A stretch of 64,000 nucleotides of DNA from Metopolophium dirhodum (GCF_019925205.1 NC_083564.1:38664447-38728446), one strand, 5' to 3'; positions 14,763 through 29,133 are shown, counted from the first letter of the stretch. A program made the numbers and translations. Notes: a model not told the origin generated them from the letters alone.

Positions 14763-16815
14763 ATACTAAGAACTTTAAACACTCTTAACCTCAATGTTAT
14801 AACACAAGGCCACAAAAATAAAAATTGTACCAAACAAATCTGATAAGTCCACCGTTTCTATATTCTTGTTCTTATTATTATTTTTATATTTTTTTGTATG
14901 TACCTAAAAATAGTATCTATAATAATATTATATTATAACGTTTTGGTTTACGGTTATTAATGTATTCTGTTCAGACGTTTCTGCTACAGTATTCTAGCAA
15001 ATGGTAGGTAGCTAACAATAACCGTCAAAAGATTTTAATGATTTTATTGTCGGATATATAAGCCTGTTTATTGCTCGAATAATGAAACCAATGCGTAATA
15101 CTGATGCAGTAATGCATAAAACATTTTTATACGATATGAGTTAAAATACATTTGGTTTTAAATAAAACAATGTTATTGCAATACTTAAATTTACAATTGC
15201 AAATTCAAACCAATTTGTTTTTTTCACATTGTGCACTGAACTACTTCCAATAAATTGTATATGTCCGATTACTCTTTTGCAATATTAACTGCTCGACCGA
15301 ATAAAATTATAGCAACCTCGCATCGTACTTTTAAATGTTTATTAGCCAGTAGGGTATGGCTTTGCTTGACATTTATTAGTATTTCAGCACATTTGGAATG
15401 GGTTAAGGTACAATAAATGTTGTACCTATTTCCAATTGAAAACTGTGAAGTTCAAGCAGTGCCCTGTTTACGTTATAATCATACATTTTTGAGAAACAAG
15501 GAGATTAAATATATTAACCCTATGCACAACTAATAGAAAACATTAATTAATAAAACAGCAATAGTATAGTAAAATATAGTGAACATAGTCAACATTTTTT
15601 TTGATAGATATTTTCAAGCAGAAGATAAGATAAACTCCAGTAAAAATGTTATTATTTTTATTTAATTATTACATAAGTAGGTATTTCTTTTTATGCAGGT
15701 TCTCTCATGAAAAATAACTTAGAGCAGTAGGTATAGGTACAGTGTAATAAAATATAGTTTTTAAATTGCATTGAATTAAAAGTAATTTGTACCATAATTA
15801 AGTGTACTATATAGGTATTTTATTTATTTATTTTAAGTTTCAATAAAAATAAAACCTTTAAAAATCCTACTACAATTTCAACATAAAAAATCTATTAGTA
15901 AATTATAATGATATGTTATTATTTATTATGATTTACGTAACCAAAAAATAGCTTATGGTAATATGAATTCGTATTTAAAATTAATGGTTTTGATTTATAA
16001 ATTAGGTAGGTAGTGTTATAGACAATAATACCAAAATTTGATTGTAAAAATAACAGCTGTCATCGTTTTCTGAAAAAATTACAATATTTAGTGTGGGTAC
16101 ATTAATTATTATAATAGAAGTACAATCTATAAAAATTAAAAGTTCATGAAAAACAAAATTGTTTTATAATTTATAATATTATATCTTTATTATTAATACT
16201 AATAGTGAATCATTGAAATTCGAAAATTCTCGAAAGTCGTTTAACACCTGGCCTATAAATACGTGTATAAAATGTTTTAGTTACATATTATGTTACAAAT
16301 TATTTAACATACTAATATTATTATATAAATGCGTATCGCTTGATATGTGCCTATACAACTTGTAACCACTTGTCACTACTGGAAAAGTGTATCCGTCTGA
16401 CTCGAGGGAATATATTATTACGTAATAAATGTAATAACTAATAAGACCAAAATTGTAGTATAAAAATAAAATGCACGGACATCAAGTAGATTTTGAGTTG
16501 AATAACTATATTATCTTGTACGCCAGAATCGTGAGATCTGATAAATCACCAAATAAACTATGTAACTAGAAACTGGAATGTAAACGATGTTTAGAGACGT
16601 CTAATTATTAGTTTTCATAATTATCACGATAATAGTAGAGTACGCGGTTAACAATTTAATTATTATGGAAAATACCTACTTAATTGTAATTACTCGACAT
16701 AAAAGCAATACTGCTTTTTATGTTTAACGAATAACGCAATGAAAGTATAATTCATTATAAAATAAACCAATTTATTGTTCCAAACAAGATGAGTCCAATA
16801 GTCCATACATATTTT

Positions 16816-17384
16816 CAAGGCTGGGCAAGTTAATTCATAAGTTAACTTTAATTTTTTTAATTTTTTTTTTATTATCCACCAATAACAAAAAGTTAAAAGC
16901 TAAAAATTAATTTAACTATAGGTTAACTCAGTTAAGTTAAAAGTTAATACACACTTTTTATTAACTTTTTATTAAGTTAAAAAAAAAATAATTTGTTTAT
17001 ACAACGCTAGAGTACTTAATTTTTTTCCAACCCAAAACTATATTATAGACTATAGTGTTTGTACTTTATAGTTTATACACTATACAGTATTTCCATATAA
17101 GTTACATTCGAATGATATACATTTTTAAATTTAAACAATTCGCGGTAAATATTCTTTGACATAAAAACGAAATCGACTGAAATACTGAAGTATAATAAAA
17201 TTAAAAACAAAATAAATTAACTTAACTTACTTCTTAAAATGAAAAATTGATTCGTTAATTTTACGTTAATTAAAAAAGAAATTTAGTAAGTTAACAGTTA
17301 AGTTAATGAAAAGCCAAAATAGTAACTAGTTAAGTTATAAAGTAAAATTATATTAACTTTTTAGCTCGTCAATGCCCAACTTTG
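16816..17384. mobile_element. hAT-like MITE (569 bp), copy 1, 8-bp TSD
   Basis: The element begins CAAGGCTGGGCA and ends TGCCCAACTTTG, giving terminal inverted repeats that match at 10 of 12 positions. It is flanked by perfect 8-bp direct repeats CATATTTT at 16808-16815 and 17385-17392. The body consists of GTTAA/TTAAC words, so it is rich in internal palindromes. A second copy lies at 40532-41086 in opposite orientation with its own perfect TSD. No transposase. The hAT assignment rests on the 8-bp TSD. Confidence 0.88.
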
Positions 17385-17392
17385 CATATTTT

Positions 17393-18949
17393 ATCATTAG
17401 AAAAAAAAATATTTAAAGATCCTTTTCCGTCAATTTGCTTTATCAAATTAAATATACATACACCTACTAATTTGTATGATCACATTTGAACATAAAAATT
17501 ATTCTCAAAATGTTCAAACTAATTTTTTTTTAACATCAATATAATATATTTGGACTGGGTAAAGATATTTTTAATTTTTAACGTAACGTATTTATCTACA
17601 TAACGCTTTGTTTATCACCGTAGAAACATATAACATGTAAAAATTAACTAATTCCCACTAAATACCTATATACAATTAATGGTTACTTATTAATATATAT
17701 TAATTATGGTTCATAGTGGAAAATATCGAGTAGTGTGCTACGTTTGTCATTACCTTTTTTTTTTTTATCATTTTATTGGAAATAAGATGACAGCAGTATA
17801 AATATGATAAATTGACATCACCTGGATATATATAATATTACTATCTAATTACAAGATTTGTCAGTGACGCGGTTGACGATGTGAACATAAATTAAATTAG
17901 CTCAACGTCACCTGATTTCCAATAAATTTTATCCTCGATCACATATGTATCTCATTTTTTAAAGTATGTGAATTAAGATGATATATGATATCGAAGTAAT
18001 TTTACGGCAATTTCATCCACTACACGTTTTTATTACTTATGCACTTATCGAGAGTCAAGGTCGATAATGTTAGGCTTGTACTACATCATACGTGACCAGA
18101 ATATTTTTTTATGAGACAGATATTGAGAAAATAACTTAAACTACAGCCGGTATATCCTAGTTGAATCCATTGACGACTGATACAAGGCCTTACGTATTAG
18201 AATAAGTAGTATATTTTATAATTATTATAAAAATAAACTCATAGGACCTGATTAGCGATTGGATTAAAAGTATTAACTTTACGTAAGATGACGAAATTAA
18301 TCCATTAATAATCGATACGATTTAAAATACGAAAAATAATTTGTTTTCTAAAGTGTAAACAAGTTTAAAAATACTCTCCCTATTATAACCAGCCTGATTA
18401 GCATAAACGCAGTGAAATCTTAATTGGACGACACGAAACAAGTTATCATACAATATGAAAAAAATCAAAATAAAACACAAAACGGACGACAAGTAAAAAC
18501 ATTGCACTATGTATTTTCACTGATTATAAATACATTAATAGGATACATTATATACATTTATAACCAATAGCATTTTAAATTATTTTTAAAATAACGAAAT
18601 GGTTGTGACTTGCCCGCGTACCATAGACGTCTGTGGCGATTTTACTTTTCGACATTGCGGCTTCACCAAACCTTACTCCCACCTTTAAGGATTTAGAACA
18701 CTATTCGTCATTCGTCTGCTACCGTATCCCAAACATCAACCGAAAAAGTGCGATATGATTTTTTAATTTACGTTTATCGGTTCAAATTTGTATTTTATTT
18801 GAACTTAGAAAGTGTTTAAGCATATAGGAAAAGTGAAATATTGTAACGTGGTCGTTGGCTAACCAGTTGGTGATTCAGCTCAATCGCGAAAACAAATAAA
18901 TAAAAATAGAACCGTAACGATATACGCATAACAATAATATGTAATAACC
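17393..18949. other. Intergenic, distal upstream of gene A
   Basis: AT-rich. From about 18600 base composition rises toward the promoter of gene A (for example 18600-18740). Possible enhancer DNA, but I recognise no specific site. Confidence 0.45.
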
Positions 18950-18986
18950 CGGCTATAGCTGGTGCTATTTCGGTAAAATTTCGCTC

Positions 18987-19155
18987 GGGGGAACCCCCAA
19001 ACGCCCCGCCGGGATCACGCAATCCGGCTGTTCTCGATGCTGGGTACGCCCTCGCTACAGCCTCCGCGTACGGCTACAGTGCCCCCCGGAGGGAGCAAAC
19101 TCAGCGCTCGGATTAATATATAAAGCGGATCGTTGTCAATCAACATTACTCATTC
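18987..19155 (+). promoter_or_regulatory. Promoter of gene A: GC block, TATA, initiator
   Basis: A GC-rich proximal block (about 18950-19110) contains the inverted repeat GGGGGAACCCCC at 18987-18998 and ACGCCCTCGC at 19046-19055, a 10-mer also found upstream of genes B and C. A TATA box TATATAAA lies at 19117-19124. An arthropod-type initiator TCATTC is at 19150-19155, with A+1 about 35 bp from the first T of the box. The 5' UTR would be about 60 nt. The start site is inferred from motif spacing. Confidence 0.7.
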
Positions 19156-19213
19156 AACGTTCAGTTTTAACACACTTAACAACAACAAAAAAAAAACCTT
19201 ATATTTATTCACA

Positions 19214-21003
19214 ATGGCATTCAAAGTAAGTACCATATTATATACATTTAATTTCACCGTGCGTTAAAAATAGTGTTTCAGTGATAAGTTTAATATTTAT
19301 TTAAGTCTTCGGTATCACATTATATTCATCAGAAATAACTTCGGACATGTTATTCCGAAAATTTCATAGTGCTTAACGAAATTTCTAGTTTACTTCTCTA
19401 CAAGTTTACTATTACTTTTCATTACTTAATAAAGCAAGTGTTCACATAAAAAAAAAATGTGAACTGGTGTTTTATTGTGCTTTGTTTTTAATTCAAAAAT
19501 TCAGTTTCATTATTTATATAAAGTTATTGTTTTACAGTAAAATTTAAGTTGTGAATTGTATTTCCGTTATTTTATGATATTAACTGTTTCGAAACAGCTC
19601 AAGTTACATAAATATACATTACTTAATATTAATATTAAATATAACTTACAAATATTTAATAAGTATTGTTGTTTAAAATAACACATTAAATTGTACCATA
19701 ACAATCAATGATGAAATACATTTTGTTGTTTGATTATTTTTATTTCATTTAAGTGAAAAAAATTGCATAGTTCATTTTTAATTTAAACCCGAATGCATAT
19801 CCTACATCAGCTGTACATATCTGAGAAAAATGATTTATAATATTTATTTTCCAGTTCATTTAACATTCGTTTGAAAATTCTATGAGTTTTTGTAGTTGTG
19901 TCCCGTTCTAATATAATTAAACGTTACTATTGTTACCTAATAAACAATTACTTAACTGCACTAAATGCAGTAGAAATGAAAAGTCTTACATCAAAGATAT
20001 TATAATATAGACGTAATAATCATAGTCCTTGTGATATTAAAATTAATATAATAGTTTATACTGTTCGATATTACCAATTCCACACTCATTAGAACTACTC
20101 TAAACGTGTCGTTTCATTTTTTTACAGACTATCGCCGTCTTCGCTTGCGTGCTGGTTTCCGCACTTGCCGGTCCAGTAGCCCCAGCCTACCCGGCACCGT
20201 CTGCCTACCCAGCACCATCAGCTTACTCAGCACCATCAGCTTACCCAGCACCATCGGCTTACCCAGCACCATCATCTTACCCAGCACCATCAGCTTACCC
20301 AGCACCTGCCTACAAGCCTGCCTCATACTCAGCACCAAAGGCATACGCCCCAGAAGCTGCATACGCCCCAGCCCCATACAACTTCGACTACAGCGTGCAC
20401 GATGACTCCACCTACGACATCAAGAGCCAATCCGAATACAGCGACGGAAACGGTTACGTCAAAGGATCCTACAGCCTGGTCGAAGCTGATGGCACCAAGA
20501 GAATTGTCGAATACACCGCTGATGACGTCAACGGTTTCAACGCTGAAGTGAAGAAAGAAGGAACCCCATCTTACAGCTCTGCCCCAGCCTACAAACCAGC
20601 CTACAAGGCTCCAGCTTACCCAGCTGCCCCAGCTTATCCATCAGCCCCAGCTTACCCAGCTGCCCCAGCATACTCTGCCGCACCAGCTTACCCAGCTGCC
20701 CCAGCATACTCTGCTGCACCAGCCTACAAGCCAGCTTACTCCGCCCCGGCTTACTCTGCCCCAGCCTACAAGCCAGCTTACTCCGCACCGGCTTACTCTG
20801 CACCAGCATACTCTGCACCAGCCTACCCAGCTGCACCAGCATACCCAGCTGCCCCAGCCTACCCAACTGAGTCCTACCCAGCTGCTCCAGCATACGGATA
20901 CTCCACCCCAGCTCCAGCCTACGGATACTCTACCCCTGCCCCAGCTTACAAGCCATCGTACGCCGCCCCAGCATACAAACCTTCCCCGTACAAACAGTAC
21001 TAA
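19214..21003 (+). CDS. RR-2 cuticular protein, gene A (295 aa, 2 exons)
   Basis: Exons are 19214-19225 (MAFK) and 20128-21003, joined by a phase-0 GTAAGT...TTTTACAG intron of 902 bp. The protein is a secreted chitin-binding structural component of cuticle. Residues 1-18 form a signal peptide (hydrophobic core TIAVFACVLVSALA). An N-terminal tract of PSAYPA-type repeats follows. The RR-2 domain spans about 88-145, from YNFDYSVHD through KSQSEYSDGNGYVKGSYS to VEYTADDVNGFNAEV. A long C-terminal tail of AAPAYPAAPAYS and KPAYSAPAY repeats ends YGYSTPAPAY and KPSPYKQY. The motif is TYD where canonical RR-2 has TGD. It is the longest family member here. The ATG was chosen because it lies just below the TATA/initiator and splices in frame into a complete signal peptide. 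Family assignment is firm; the exact orthologue is not assigned. Confidence 0.93.
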
Positions 21004-21055
21004 TTCCTCTTTAATTCTAAGAAACGATTATTATAATTTATTGTATTTTTATGTA

Positions 21056-21061
21056 AATAAA
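21056..21061 (+). terminator. Poly(A) signal of gene A
   Basis: AATAAA lies 52 nt after the stop codon of gene A and is followed by TG/T-rich DNA (about 21071-21095), as expected for cleavage and polyadenylation. Confidence 0.85.
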
Positions 21062-22109
21062 ATTTCAATCTGTCTATAACTCATTGTTTTTCATTTTCTA
21101 ATGATCCTGATAACTCTGCCTAAAATAAAACATGAAATTTAGTTTTTATTCCCAATACCGTTGATATTAAAAATTGTGATAGCTTATTAACAGTAGTAAG
21201 TCAGTATAATATAGTATATTAAGTCTTATCTAGTCATCAATCATAAAATGACTTTAATACTACTATCCATTTAAACTTTTCACAAAATGTATTTTTAAAT
21301 ATTGGTATCTATACATTTTTTTGAATAAGAAATATTTTATTCAAATTGTTAAAAACCTATACCCAGTTTACAATCAAAATTTATAGTTTTGTAAATTACT
21401 TTTAAAGTACAACTTTTATATAATAATATATAATAATATTATTGAATACCTATGTCTCATAGGGTGTTTCAAGTCAATGTATAGAAAAAATACAATTTAA
21501 ACCGACACGTGTTAAACATTTAAACTATATAAATTATAATATATCATGAGAAATATTTTTATTATAGAGAACACTTTTTAACGTAAATCGAAAAATATTA
21601 GTAAATTACTCATCATCGTGTAAATTGTGTTGGCTAATATTATAATATTAGCGTTTGAAAAAACACCTAAATTTTAAAATAAAAATGTAACAATTTCTTT
21701 AAACAATTGTTACCTTACCTACATTAATTATTTTCTTTAAATCTCCAAACTACAGTTTGATGTTATTACGTTGATTAAAATTTGGTAAATTTTCGGCGGT
21801 TGCCATTCAAAAATAAAATAATACATAAATTGTAGCATGTGGTCAATTAAAATTTATTTGATGGATACAAAGTATCGTTTTCAGTTTACTTTGTTGAAAA
21901 CCGTTCAAATAAATTACAGTATAATAGACGACAGCACTTATGGTTTGTTCGACGGCTAACATATTCGAATTTCATTGTGACTAATGGACTGTGTGCGATT
22001 TATTGCTTTTACTTCAAGAACCAAGATGAAACACTATGTGGTTTTTGTAATTGATCTTTGAAATATATATTGTAGTATACAATATAGAAATTATAATATT
22101 AAAATGCTA
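21062..22109. other. Intergenic, no gene seen
   Basis: AT-rich DNA between gene A and the 22.1-kb repeat. Nothing recognisable. Confidence 0.6.
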
Positions 22110-23911
22110 TTAGTTTCTGAGCGAAGCGATGAATGTATTGATTTTACAATGATGTGTGTTTTTTTTTTATTTTTTTTTTTTTTTTTTGTGTCTGTCATCA
22201 CCTTTTAGGACAGTAAAAGTGCTTGGATTTTCTTCAATAGTAACTTTTCTGATAGGAAAGTGAATCTAGTTGGTACTTTATGGGGTCAAAAGTAAAAAAT
22301 TCCCAGTAGTTTTCACAAGCGATGTGAAAAACAAAAGAAAAATTAAGGAAAAACGGGAATTTTTACGCAAAATCTGTTTTTGAGAAAATCGATTTTGATT
22401 TTTGGTGCAACTATTAAGCAAATGACCGTAGGTACATGCAATTTTGACTGAAAATAATTTGACTCTTTTTGAGTTGTTTGTCAGTTTTTAATTTTTTTAG
22501 TTTTATTTCTATAAATTTCAATAAAGTTTTATTTGTTGGGTAAAAAAGCGTTAAAATTTAATGCAAGCCTCCTGATGTTACAATAGCAGTTAAAAATATT
22601 AAAAATACAAAGGCACAATTTTTTTTTATAAGCATTTAAAGTTAAAATTTTGACAAAATTTAATAATTATTTTGTAGTTGAAAATTTATAAAATGTTCTA
22701 CTTTTAAAGCTAAGGATTGAAAATTGAAAACAAGATTCCACGTGAATAGGTTATATATAAATTACTTTATTCACCTTAATATCATCAAATATACTTAGTA
22801 ATATCATAGGCTGACTGACCGTTTTTGCTCAGAATCGTTTTTCTTATACAATAAAACCTAACCAGACATTGTCAGTTTTCAATTTTTTTAGTTTTTTTTT
22901 CTATAAATATCAATAAAATTTTATCTGTTGAGTAAAAAAGCTTGAAAATTTAATAGAAGGCTCCTAGGTTATTCTTTCAAAGGCAGATGAAAAAATTTAA
23001 AAATCTTTAGTCACAGTTTTTATTTATAAGCATTTAAAGTTCAAATTTTGACAAAATACAGAAAAATCACGAAAATTAGCAAATTATTTTGAGTTGAGAA
23101 TTCATAAAAATTTTTTTTTTTAAATCTAAGATTTGAAAATGTAACATAAGATTACTCATTAGTTTGTCTACCCTTATCAAAAAAAAAATGTCTACAAGAA
23201 ACTTAAATTAAATTTTTATAAGCGTCTGAAATTTATATTTTTACAACATTTGATATTCACTCGATTTCTCATGTAACAATTTTCTTATTTTCTTATAATT
23301 AAAAAGCGAATGACTGTAGATACTTGAAAATTTCACTGAATGTTTATATTAGCATTTTCTATATACCATAAAATTTATAAAATATTTTGACTCTTTTTGA
23401 GCTGTTTACGGACATTGTCAGTTTTCAATTTTTTTAGTTTTTTTTTCTATAAATATCAATAAAATTTTATTTGTTGGGTAAAAAAGCGTGAAAATGTAAT
23501 ATAAGGCTCCTGATATATCGTTCTAATAGCAGTTGAAAAATATTAAAAATACATAGGCACAATTTTTTTTTATAAGCATTTAAAGTTCAAATTTTGACAA
23601 CATTTATCAAATTTATAATTTATTAATAATTTTGTGGTTAAAAATGTATAAAATGTTTAACTTTTATGGCTAAAGGTTGAAAATTTAAAACAAGGCTCCA
23701 CGTAAATAGGTTATATATAAATTACTTTATTCACAATAATATCATCAAATATACTTGGTAAAATCATAGGCTGACTGACCGTTTTCGCTCAGAATCGTTT
23801 TTCTTATACAATGATATTATATCATTGAATTCAAATTTAACACCATCCATTACAGTGACCCACTTGTAACCTACTGTACAGCAGAGCGACATCCACTTAT
23901 CCACCTTTTAT
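22110..23911 (+). repeat. Interspersed repeat family R1, copy 1 (about 1.8 kb)
   Basis: The left end carries TTTCTGAGCGAAGCGATGAA and the right end carries CAGCAGAGCGACATCC followed by CACTTATCCACCTTTT. Both ends are matched by an opposite-orientation copy at about 29134-29960. Inside, a segment beginning GTCAGTTTT(C/T)AATTTTTTTAG occurs three times (about 22480, 22871 and 23417), so this copy has internal tandem amplification. A subterminal palindrome CAATGATATTATATCATTG lies near 23810. GATTCTGAGC-like and GCTCAGAATC words face each other as inverted repeats. No coding frame or TSD is evident; exact ends are uncertain to several bases. Class unknown, non-autonomous. Confidence 0.75.
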
Positions 23912-26900
23912 TTATATTATATAGGAAATAAAATATAAATAATTAGTGTTTCGGATAATTAAAATAAGGTTAATTAATGGCTAGAAAGTTAAAACAAAAA
24001 CATCAAGTTACCCAGCTTATTATTTAAATTATCAAGTGTATGAATCGCTACAGAATAGCAAGTGAAATTGAGACGATTAACTAAATTTAAAACTTATACA
24101 TATTATATGATTAACATATATATTTTTTACATGTAAGTAATTAATTTTTAATATTTAAATAACTATTTATATTTAATTCATTTAATATTTATATTTGTAA
24201 TTAAAATTTGTTTACGATAGTCTATAACTTATATAAAATAATACTATAATAATATACTTATATCATAGTTATTATTTTATATACAATAGTGTAAATAATA
24301 GTTGTCTAATAAAAAAAAAAAATAATAAACGATTTTTTAGAAATATTCCAGCAATAAACAAAAATAAACAGCAATTATATTTATTGTATAATAAGTAATC
24401 CGCGATTATTATTTAGATTTTATACCTTAAATAATATCACAATATTCATAACTTACATTTTAATATATATAAAAGAATAACCAATTTATTAGATAATATC
24501 CTATATGTTATTATAAGTACGTAAATATTATTGTGTAACGTAAATAATATGCTCCTATAGTTTTTATAAATTAAAATGTTACTAAATTTCAAAATTCTTA
24601 GTTTAATAAACTGCTTATAACACAGGAAATAATTTGTTTGTCGAATTTAGATTTCAAACTGTTATAAATAACGCGGTATGCACTATAAGTTACATACATA
24701 GTTTTAATTCATGAATTAAAAAAAAAGTAGAATCTAGTGTTCATTTGTTTTGTTTTTTAGGTTTTTAATTTATAAAAGCAACTTCTAAGTTACTAGTCAA
24801 TAACAACTGTATTCAAACCAACAACGTATTTCTTGTACATATAAGTATACAACTATGTGAACTTCGTGAAACCTTATAATATGCCTACGTCATAGTGTTA
24901 CTTTTCCAAGGTAAACTATACACGCCGATGATGTGAATATAATGTTAGGACCTGTTGGTCAGAAACTGAATCTCAATGAATCGTTCTTTTAATTAGGCCA
25001 ACTTGACATTGCGTACTTATGAACATATTTTATAAATTAATGTTATTAAAAATTGTTTCGTAAAATAATATAATTGCAATACCTAAGCCTTAACTTGGTG
25101 TAAAACATTTTAGAGTTTTGATAAGTATCTACATTATATTTAATAACATTGCATCATAAAAAATATTAAAAATAAACGTTCTAAGTAATTTTTTTTTAAG
25201 AAAGTAAGTTTTTATTTTCTACAGACTAAAATCCAATCAAATTGCATAGTTTTGTTTTAAATTAATGAGGAACTCTATCGAATGTCTCTTGTAGTAAGCA
25301 CTATAGAGTATAGACACGTAGATAAATAGAAAGGTACAAAAGGTCATTGTTCTCGTGTATACTGTATAGCTCCAGCCTAAGTCGTAGGTCTTAAAAAGAT
25401 GTATACACAAAGAACACCACCGTAATGCACCACCATCCGTCAAAGACGATTCATCAGTATTGTAAATAATGTAATACGTAGACCGTCTGTAGGTTGTTGG
25501 GCGGGCTTGGTGAATCGTCATGTACGTTGTTTGAACCATCGTGGTAGACTTATCAAAAAGCAGCCAGTCAATCACGATTAAATCACGTTAATAATTAAAT
25601 ATTATTTAAGATTATGTGAGTGGAATAAGATGTATAAAAGTTTCACAACAATTTTTTGAAAGTTTTATACATTTCAATGAAAATAAAAGTCAACATTTAA
25701 TAATTCAAATTAAATGAGAGTATACTTACCTATATTTACTTTAATAGATATTTTACATTAATTATTAATTCATAATGAGTTTTTAAAATCCGAATTCGAA
25801 TGTAATTGAAATAAAAACTAATTGAAACGGTATTACTATACGGATAATTACCTATATTGATCAATTATAGATATTATAGGTACCTATAGATAATTTGAAA
25901 TGGACATATTATGGCCAAGTTTAAAATAAAAAGAGACGTATGCACAAAACGATTGTAAGTAGGCAGATAAAGGCAAATCGAATTTATCGCGCAAAATAAA
26001 ATAAATAATATAAATATTTAATTTACACTCCATACGAAAACGAAAATGGGTTTGATTTCTGCGACCTATTTATGGAATCTCGAGGCGTGCAATATTAATC
26101 AATGGCGTGAATCTTTAATAAGATAAAATTAATAAATAATGATATTATTATTATTATTATTATTATTTTACATACAAAGTTAAAATACTTTGACTGTAAC
26201 GCCTATTATGTTAAGATGTGTTGTAACAAATGAGTGACCAGTAATAGTAGGTAAATCGCTCAGAGTTAGCAAATATGTCACTGTGGATCCTCTTATTCTC
26301 CAATTAAATGGAAAAATCTATGCGTTTAACCGGAAACCGAAGTGTTTCATCAATCCTGATCATTGTGAAAAATCTTGTTCTCCGCCAACGCAATAGCAAT
26401 AAGTAATACATAATAGGTACAATAGTGGTAAATGAGAAAAAGAAATTTTGTTTTGCTTGTCCTGAAATATTCAAGAAAATTGAGTAATCTGGTTGTTGTA
26501 ATGGAGCGTACTATATAACCGTACTATATGAAATACCATATTATTATCAAGACTTGAGCGATAGATAAACTCAAGGAGGCGAATACATTAATACACAATA
26601 TAATAGTATCGCGATTTTCGCGGTTTTTTTTTAAATTGTTGGCACGAGTAAAAACAATAATTATAATAATAATAATGGGGCTTTATGTAGTAGATATACC
26701 ATAGACATATTAATATATGGACTGGGCATTCCCCTGATATAGGTTTCCAAGTGCCAACACGTTGGAAAGAGATGACCAATACTTCTACAGCTCTACATAA
26801 TATAATGGGACCTAAAGTGTATGCTATCTTCTAACTTCTAAAAATGTTCCTATCGCTTCTTTCACTCTGTCATTATTACTTGGGTAGGTTATATTATTAT

Positions 26901-28910
26901 ATAGAGGGTCTACATTGTGAAGATGTCTAGATGCAATATTTATCTAACAATATTGGACCCCCGGAGACCTATTTCTCTGTTATCAGTTAATTTCTTTATA
27001 GATATATCATGTGGCTAGGGGGTGGATGATTGTTATGAGTGGCACTTTGGACCTTATTAAAATCCATTGTGTATCGAACGACATCGCGCATTGGAAATTA
27101 GTTAATACTTAATCGATTATCATTTTTCTTTGTTGACTTTGTTTTTCTTATTTATTATAAAATTAACTGTCGATAATAGGCATAGGTACCCACTTTATTA
27201 TTAGTAGCACCACAACAATGAATTGATAACACACGCGTTTGTTAATTGATGTAAATTGATGTATAAATTTACTTGAAAATTAGTTATACATTTAACAAGA
27301 TGTTATATCGAATACGATATTTATAAGTGTAGTATATGAGTACTTCGCAGTGTATTATTGTGAACCTATATTTGGTAACATTATAGTTTAATAAATTAAA
27401 ATATTAATACGTTCGTTACGAAATCGAAATAATCATTTCGTATTAATGAAGAAATCAATTTTAATAATAGACGGATCGGCGTCGGTATCGTTCCTTTACA
27501 ATAATATAATTCTCCGCACAATATATAATTGGTATACGAGTTCCGAACAGTTTTCATACTCCCGACGATTAAACGTACAGTGAATAAGTTCATTAAATTC
27601 GGCCTTGTCTACATCGTCCCACAATAATATCATTGATCTTTTGACCCCTTTACTCTCAAACTCATCATGTACACCTTGTACTTCACAAAGCATGTATACG
27701 TTGAGATTCATCGGGTACCAATCGGTGTATTTAAATTTTAATTCGATATTTTACGTGCCATGACGTGTATGAGACTCGTTATAATATGCGTTATAAGATG
27801 TATAAAAAGTCAGGTACTTTATACACCTTATAATATCTAAATCTAATAAGTAATAACTCTCAATGGTTTTAGCCACATAGGTAATAATGATATTATACTG
27901 TTATGAATATATGGTAAATTAAATAATAATTAACCATTATTTTCTGGTAAGCAGCAAACGGTTACATCACATTGATGTAAAATACGAATGTGTTTGTACA
28001 CTAAAGTACCTACCAAATAAATAATATAATATCTTAGTGTATAATAGCGACCAATTAAAATTTTATTATTTTTATTATGCCTCGAAATAGGAGATGCTAA
28101 AGTTTTATGGTGAATTTTAGTCAAAATGTTTTCACAGTTATATTTTGTTCAGTTCTATAATTATAATAGTATGCACATTTATAAGAAATATAAACAATAA
28201 ACAGGAAAACCTTTATTGAATGTTAATATATTATTGTTGACTATAGAGCTGCTCAAATTCCTATAATATTTTTGTATAATAATTATGATACTATTAATAC
28301 TGTATTATAATATTTATTTGCAATATATATATAATGCGAACATTTTAATTTTCTTATGTAAAATAAGATTGAAAAGTTGGTTTATATTTAGTATAGACGT
28401 GCAGTCTAAGAAACCTTAAATCTGGGTGTGTCACAAAGTTATATAACTATTAAATACTAATTCTAGAAACGGTAGATAAATTCGAGAGTGAGTGAAATAT
28501 TATGTATGTACGTAATATTATAAAACATGCTCTTATTAATTTCACTCACATCGACATTTAAAAATGAATAATCTTATACCGATACTGATAAGATTGTCTA
28601 ATTTATAATAAAAAGACCTATGTAGTATGTATGTTGTAACTGTAGGTACCTACTAAATATGAGAAATATATAAAAATAAAAATAAATATAGGTAAAAAGT
28701 ATGCTCCGATTAAAAATACATTGTAAATATTATGCATAAAAAATATGAGGCTAAAAAATGTTCATCAGTTTTTAGATTTAACATTTGTAGAAAAATGATC
28801 AAAAACTTAATTTAAAATTAAATGAATAACCTAATCGTAATTTATATTAATTCGTAATATTCTACTGTAACATTTACTATTCGTAATTATTATACCTATA
28901 TATATTAGCG
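23912..28910. other. Gene-poor intergenic DNA
   Basis: AT-rich with an ATT microsatellite at about 26144-26167. Several frames of 60-110 codons exist (for example 25237-25575 on -), but none has a motif, signal peptide or splice context. No RNA gene seen. Confidence 0.55.
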
Positions 28911-29020
28911 GCTTAGCGCGGCGCATTGGCTGCTATCAGTTACGCAATGTCACTGAGAGTAAGTAAATTCCACTGTTACTAGTTCCCGGATGGGTGACCA
29001 CCCTGGTTCATTGTAGCAAA
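28911..29020 (+). mobile_element. 5S-rRNA-like SINE, copy S1
   Basis: The copy runs from GCGGCGCATTGGCTGCTATC through CACTGAGAGTAAGTAA to TAGTTCCCGGATGGGTGACC and ACCCTGGTTC. The word GATGGGTGACC at 28989-28999 matches the intermediate element of the internal RNA polymerase III promoter of 5S rRNA genes, and the following ACCCTGG resembles the 5S C-box region. Two further copies lie on the minus strand at 58412-58530 and about 62650-62766. A 5S-derived SINE is the best reading. It is not a functional 5S gene because the 5' half does not match 5S rRNA. Confidence 0.65.
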
Positions 29021-29133
29021 AGCCTTGTTACACATACACGTGTTGTTTACCTACCGTAACAACCTTACCGTACCAACCCTACCAACCCTAGTCAATAATT
29101 CCTACAAATAGTTGCCGGGGCCAAGTTCAAATA

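Larger units (their letters stand above)
4408..16815. other. Gene-poor intergenic DNA
   Basis: AT-rich, with microsatellites (AT at 9619-9638, ATA at 13618-13640, AC at 14741-14762). The only less AT-rich islands are 10051-10371 (separate entry) and about 10900-11390, where an open frame exists without signal peptide, domain or splice context. I see no supported gene or RNA gene. Confidence 0.55.

Noticed and set aside
20106..21003. Long frames on both strands overlapping the cuticle genes
   Set aside because: The codon-periodic GC-rich repeats (Pro/Ala/Tyr) lack stops in several frames; these are shadows, including those over B-F.
28981..29000. Functional 5S rRNA gene
   Set aside because: Only the internal promoter-like part resembles 5S; the rest does not, and three dispersed, diverged copies fit a SINE.
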